The notes beneath the pieces are model-generated. The model did not search any database. It saw only the letters and a list, made by a program, of their open reading frames with translations, and was not told the origin of the DNA. A DNA stretch of 64,000 nucleotides from Balaenoptera acutorostrata (taxonomy: Eukaryota; Chordata; Mammalia; Artiodactyla; Balaenopteridae), in contig NC_080073.1 in NCBI RefSeq assembly GCF_949987535.1, positions 24,114,116-24,178,115 of the forward strand, in the 5' to 3' direction. Positions 59,800 through 64,000 of the stretch are shown in pieces. The position numbers and the translations under genes are program-made. Position 1 is the first letter of the stretch; every line of letters starts with the position of its first letter.

Positions 59800-60300
59800 G
59801 GCTGTGAAAAATGGAGAGTGTTTTGAAAGGTGAAGGTGGGGAGTGGGATCTCCTGGGAGAGGAACAAACTAGAAAAGCACAGATAAGGAAAAGCCCTCGA
59901 GGAGCAGTAACTCATGTAGGCTAGCTGGCAGGTAGGGGATAAGGACTAGGGGCGTATACAGATGGGGCATGTGTAGGCTGGGGCCCAGCCGAAGGGTACC
60001 ATGAAGAACAGTCTGAAGAGTTTTGACATCAAACAGTAGGCTCTGGGGACAATTCAATCAGTGTGAGCTGGAAAGGGACTTAGGAACAGGGGTGCTTTAG
60101 GAAAAGACCAGTTAGGAGGTCACTGCAACAGTGTGGAAGTGAAGTGGGTGGAAGACTGAACTAGGCTAGAAAGAGTAAGAAGTGGAGACAGCAATAGGGG
60201 TGAAAGGCCTTACGGAAGAGCAGTGGATAGGACTTTGGTAACTGAACGTGAGCGCTGACAGAGAAGTCAAAGATGAGATCAGTAGTGGACACTGGTGAAA
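59800..60300 (+). repeat. second copy of the unnamed ancient repeat
   Basis: 'gaccagttaggaggtcactg', 'aagaagtggagacagcaata' and 'ggataggactttggtaactg' match the wording and order of the old repeat at 26120-26810. Family not assigned. Confidence 0.5.
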
Positions 60301-61039
60301 TGAGGGACCAGGAGCTTGAAGCTTGGGCTACAGTCCGTCTTTCCCATTAGCAGGATCTGTGACCCCGAGGTCTTTGTTTCCTTGTCTATAGGGTAAGACT
60401 ACTAGACATCAAGGTCTTACAAGTCCTTTCCAACATTAAAGTTTTAGAATGCCAAGGTTCCAAGGTTTTAAAATCATTTTTTGAAGCACCCGTGATTCCA
60501 CAGATACCTGGAATGTCCTCTGTTTCAGTAGGACACCTCTTGACTACCTTGTCTGCCCCTTGTACCCCAGAGTTAAATTGATTGTAGATTATTATTTTAG
60601 TTTAACTGTTTTCTGGATTGCAACAGGGTTACTAAAAAGAGCAAAAACTATGGAGCCAAATAGATTCTTGCTAAAATCCAGATCTGCCAAATGAAGCTGT
60701 GAAGTTACTCAACATAAGCCTAAGCGTCAGTATTTAATCCACAAAAGAGAGGCACTTCCTGAAGGACGAGAGCTATAAAGAGCTGGGCATCATGTCTGGC
60801 TGGCAGGAGACAGCAATGAATGGTAGCTTCCCTGCAGACGGCTCTACAGGTGACCTTATTTTAAGGTTTTTATCTTTCCACTTTCCCTCACTACTACTGT
60901 CATACAAGATATCTTACTTAAAAAAAAAAAAAAAAAAAGGAGAAAAGGTTTTATTACCATAATCTGTGGCATCTGCAAATTTTTGCAATATTGGACATTC
61001 CATTAACAATTACAGGGCTCGCAAAGCTGCTGGCCAACT

Positions 61040-62062
61040 CAAACAGATGTTTTCTTTAAAAATCCATCAGAAATGTCTCTCTCTAGCCCAGACAGCTTCT
61101 CTAACTCCTGATCCATATGTCCAACTGCCCACTCAGCATCTGCACTTGACCATCTCACAGGCAACGCAAACTCAGTATGTCCACAATCTATCTCATAGTT
61201 TAACGTCCCAACCTCCAAGCCCATCCTTCTCCTGGGGTCCCTCCCTCGGTCAACACGGACACTATACAACCAGGTGATCGTGCCAGACACCTGGCGGTTG
61301 TTCTTGGCACCTCCTTTGTCTTCACAAGCTATTAGCCAATCCTAATATGTCAATCTGCTCTCCTAGATATCTCTTCAACCTATTTCTGTCCATTGCACCC
61401 CTAATCCAAGCTAACATTACCTTTCACCTGAACAAATGCAACAGCCTGACATCTCTCTCCTACCTCCTTCTCATTCATGCACCACAAACAATTTCTGAGA
61501 GGAACCAGAGGCAGCAGTAGAACAGCAGATCAACAAACAAAACAAAAGTGGTCACCTTCTACATAAAGCTTTCAAAGATCTATTATTTTTAGGATAAAAT
61601 AAAAGATCATTCCATGGCTTTCAAGGCTCTGCATGAACTGGCTCATTTTAAGCCACCTGACCCTGCTCCACGCTCTAAGCCACATTGACCTCACCCACTG
61701 AGAGCCTTCATACGTGATCCCCCCTGTCTAGACTGTTCAGTCTGTGCTGAACGCCTTTTCATCCAATTACTATTCATACCTTGGACCTCAGACCCAACAG
61801 CACCACCTCCAGGAAAATACCAGTAACTGATCCCAGATTAGATCAGGTGCCCCAACTGGGACACTTCCACAGTATGCATGCTTCTCCTTTGAAACACTCA
61901 TTATGTTCAAATTAGTGTCTGTTTCACCTACTTGACCGTAAGCAAAGCAAGAGCAAAGAGCAGGGGCAATACTCGCCGTGTTAATGAACACTGTCCAACG
62001 CACAGCGCCTTGCGCATATGAAAGACTGAGTGTACTGCAAATGAATCAATGAACTAACCATC
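61040..62062 (+). repeat. L2, long 3' portion
   Basis: Contains the 'atatgtccaactgcccactc' block and 'atggctttcaaggctctgca' with 'tgaactggctcattttaagc' (ORF2 end). It finishes 'acagcgccttgcgcatatga' and 'gaatcaatgaac'. This is about 1 kb collinear with forward L2, one of the longest ancient repeats here. Confidence 0.85.
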
Positions 62063-64000
62063 CACCCCTCCACCCATCGATCCGTGATACCTCATGTAGC
62101 TGGACTTGACTCTTGATATACAAACAGGGTAGGGCTCATCACCTCACCTTTGCTTAGAATTACTTTCTTTTATTCTAGTTTTCTTTTTTGTTGACTATAT
62201 GCCTCAGTCTCCCACAGACTAGAACTGCATAAGTGTTCTGACAGAAATGCTCATACTGGAATTGTGGAAACATCAAAGGAGACTAAAGGCAAGGCGGGGG
62301 GTTAAGACCACCCTCGAGCATAAAGAGAGAGAAATCCAAATGAGAGGGAGGTGGAGGTGGAAAGCCAACTAGTAAGCTGAGTAGTGGTACACACGGCAAA
62401 GGAAGGGAGGAAAGAAGACAGCCCCAAACTTCCTGTCAGTTTAGGAGACCTGCTTTTACATAACCAACCTTGTAGAACGCCGCATGCGCACTAAGGTATG
62501 AGAACCAGAGAGCTAAAGCCTAGGAAAGAATAAAGCCGTGTACAGATCTTTGAGCATTCAAACCATTCTGCCTTCAAGATACTATCAAATTCCTAGGTGA
62601 AAGGAAGATTGGAACAGTATTCTCAAGTGACTGGCTTGCCTGTGGGGTTTATCTCATTTTGTTTTATTATGAAACCTCTTCAACCTCAATAGAGGCTCAC
62701 AGAAATACCTGTACGTTATGACGCAGCAAGCCCCTGTGTGTGGAATGTGCTAACGTGGGGGCTGGAACATAGCAGGTATTGCATTTAAATCCACCGCCTG
62801 CTAGCCGGAAACCACATGCATGCAGTGGTTTGGAAAGCTGCAGGAAGGAACAGCCAGCTGCTCCTCTCTTTCCTGGCGGGCATTGCTTACCACAGCCCCG
62901 CTAAAGAGCCACGCCCCTTGTGCCTTTGGAGCCATCCCAGTGGAGTCCCGCTTCACACGGGGTTAGGCTCCACGGGTCTGTGGGTAAGTTAAAAGACCAC
63001 ATGAGCCTTCTCTCTGTAGCGGGACTCCTTGCCAGAAACCAAGGCAACTAAAAACGGAAGAGAACAGGGAAAGCTTGGGTTTGTGGTCAGGAATCCGGGG
63101 CACAGCCTCTGTGGCACCGGCCAGGTGCACGCGGAAGCACTGTGAGCAGTGCCAGAGTTGCGCCTGCTCGCGATTCTTGCCGCCTCACCTGACAGGTGGC
63201 CGATGCCAGCATGTCCCAGAGTGAGAAATCAGAAATTCTCCTTTGGCTCTCTGTCTTCATGAAGGTCTTCATAAATACAGAGGTAAAAACACAGAAGCCA
63301 CTGAGCAAAATGGGAGACGAGGTGGATCCCTCCGGCAGGGCGAAACTATTTACAGAGTCTAAGCCAGTGTGAAAAACCACCAAAGTGACTAACAGAGAGA
63401 GTGGTCCCATCTTTGGGGAATCCTATGCTCTTTACGATACTTGATTTGGAAGACATTCTAAGCACTTCAACTGTTCCACAAATGATAACCACCAAAGCCC
63501 TTTCCCTGTGGCAATGTCATTTGCTAAACAATTCTCTCCAATCACACCATTTCACTCATCAAGCTAAGCACAAGTGATGTGAGCATAGGAACAGCTTTCT
63601 TTACGGGGAATCAGTAGGAGACTCAAATAGGCTTGCAGGTCTCAAATATACTAAGGATGTGATTTCCAGACTTCCATGTAAAAGAAAACCTTAGAGACAA
63701 TAAACCACTTCTCTCCCATATCCTTAAAGAAAGGGTAAACCTTTTTTTTTTTTTTTGGTTTTTCATTTAAATATAATGAACTAAGTAAGATACACAAAAA
63801 AATCCCTTTATTCCAGGACAGTTAAATAAAACCACAACAAAATTTTACATCCTCTACACCATCTAAAGAATTTACATGAAGGTTGCAAAGGACTAATATT
63901 TTTTAAATTTGACTTTTAAAACTCCCTTTTTCTGTTCTGTGGACATTGGGTTATATTGTGCAAAACTGATAGCAGGAACACCACTTAGCAGAATATTTCA

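Larger units (their letters stand above)
32014..64000 (-). other. SLC25A26: SLC25A26 intron, at least 32 kb (upstream end outside the window)
   Basis: I looked on the minus strand for the preceding carrier exon (family wording around RGYKSTVLRE, or PSEVVKQRAQ) and did not find it, so the intron is taken to run past the edge. It contains the L1, SINE, L2, LTR and microsatellite features listed below. In 36950-38950, 42870-44370, 45830-46900, 55420-59500 and 62070-64000 I see mainly unassignable intron sequence. Confidence 0.75.

Noticed and set aside
60895..60920. Minus-strand wording resembling the carrier segment around NILYEEG
   Set aside because: Only about five residues agree, the flanks are poly(A) and stops, and there is no splice site. 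Coincidence.
63087..63410. 107-codon minus frame with a hydrophobic start resembling a signal peptide
   Set aside because: No family match, no splice context and no partner exon. Its position does not fit SLC25A26 wording. Left unannotated.
1..64000. Ruminant origin
   Set aside because: CHR-type SINEs are abundant but no Bov-B or ART2-type sequence was seen in 64 kb. A cetacean fits better, though hippo is not excluded.

Overview
This is nuclear DNA of a mammal, most likely a cetacean (whale or dolphin). It carries spliced exons with GT/AG junctions, old mammal-wide MIR and L2 repeats, several L1 copies, and a dozen copies of the tRNA-derived CHR-type SINE of Cetartiodactyla, beginning 'cttccctggtggcgcagtgg' or close to it. 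I saw no Bov-B or ART2 ruminant repeats, which favours a whale or dolphin over a ruminant. There is no bacterial operon, CRISPR array or phage-like content. 

The recognisable protein gene is SLC25A26, the mitochondrial S-adenosylmethionine carrier, on the minus strand. Its last five coding exons are here: 31969-32013, 11594-11663, 7289-7353, 6163-6236 and 1820-1937. They join in frame with consensus splice sites into the last 123 residues, including the third mitochondrial-carrier signature and the stop codon. A 3' UTR follows, with a poly(A) signal at 1565-1570. Exons for the N-terminal half were not found and presumably lie beyond 64 kb. 

At the left edge, bases 1 to about 692 look like the end of a plus-strand 3' UTR with its own AATAAA at 667-672. 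In human, SLC25A26 lies tail-to-tail with LRIG1, so this is most likely the LRIG1 3' UTR. That call rests on synteny because no LRIG1 coding sequence is in the window. About 0.85 kb separates the two poly(A) sites. 

The rest is intron: 4.2 kb, 1.05 kb, 4.2 kb (with a 200-N gap), 20.3 kb, and a last intron of more than 32 kb. Repeats dominate the long introns. L1 fragments lie at 12430-15135 (-), 17187-19094 (+), 34140-36933 (-), 38955-42450 (+, three in series) and 49130-53060 (+, nested). There are two age classes of CHR SINE, a solo LTR with an internal duplication, L2 and MIR pieces, an 80-bp mariner-derived hairpin, a 68-bp tandem duplication and several microsatellites. Almost all long open frames other than the carrier exons are L1 ORF2 debris, SINE read-through or chance. 

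I found no new multi-gene system. The observations most worth checking are the carrier's C-terminal residue changes, the miRNA-like mariner hairpin, the young SINE subfamily, inverted repeat pairs that could form double-stranded RNA, and the small frame-preserving exon isolated between giant introns.
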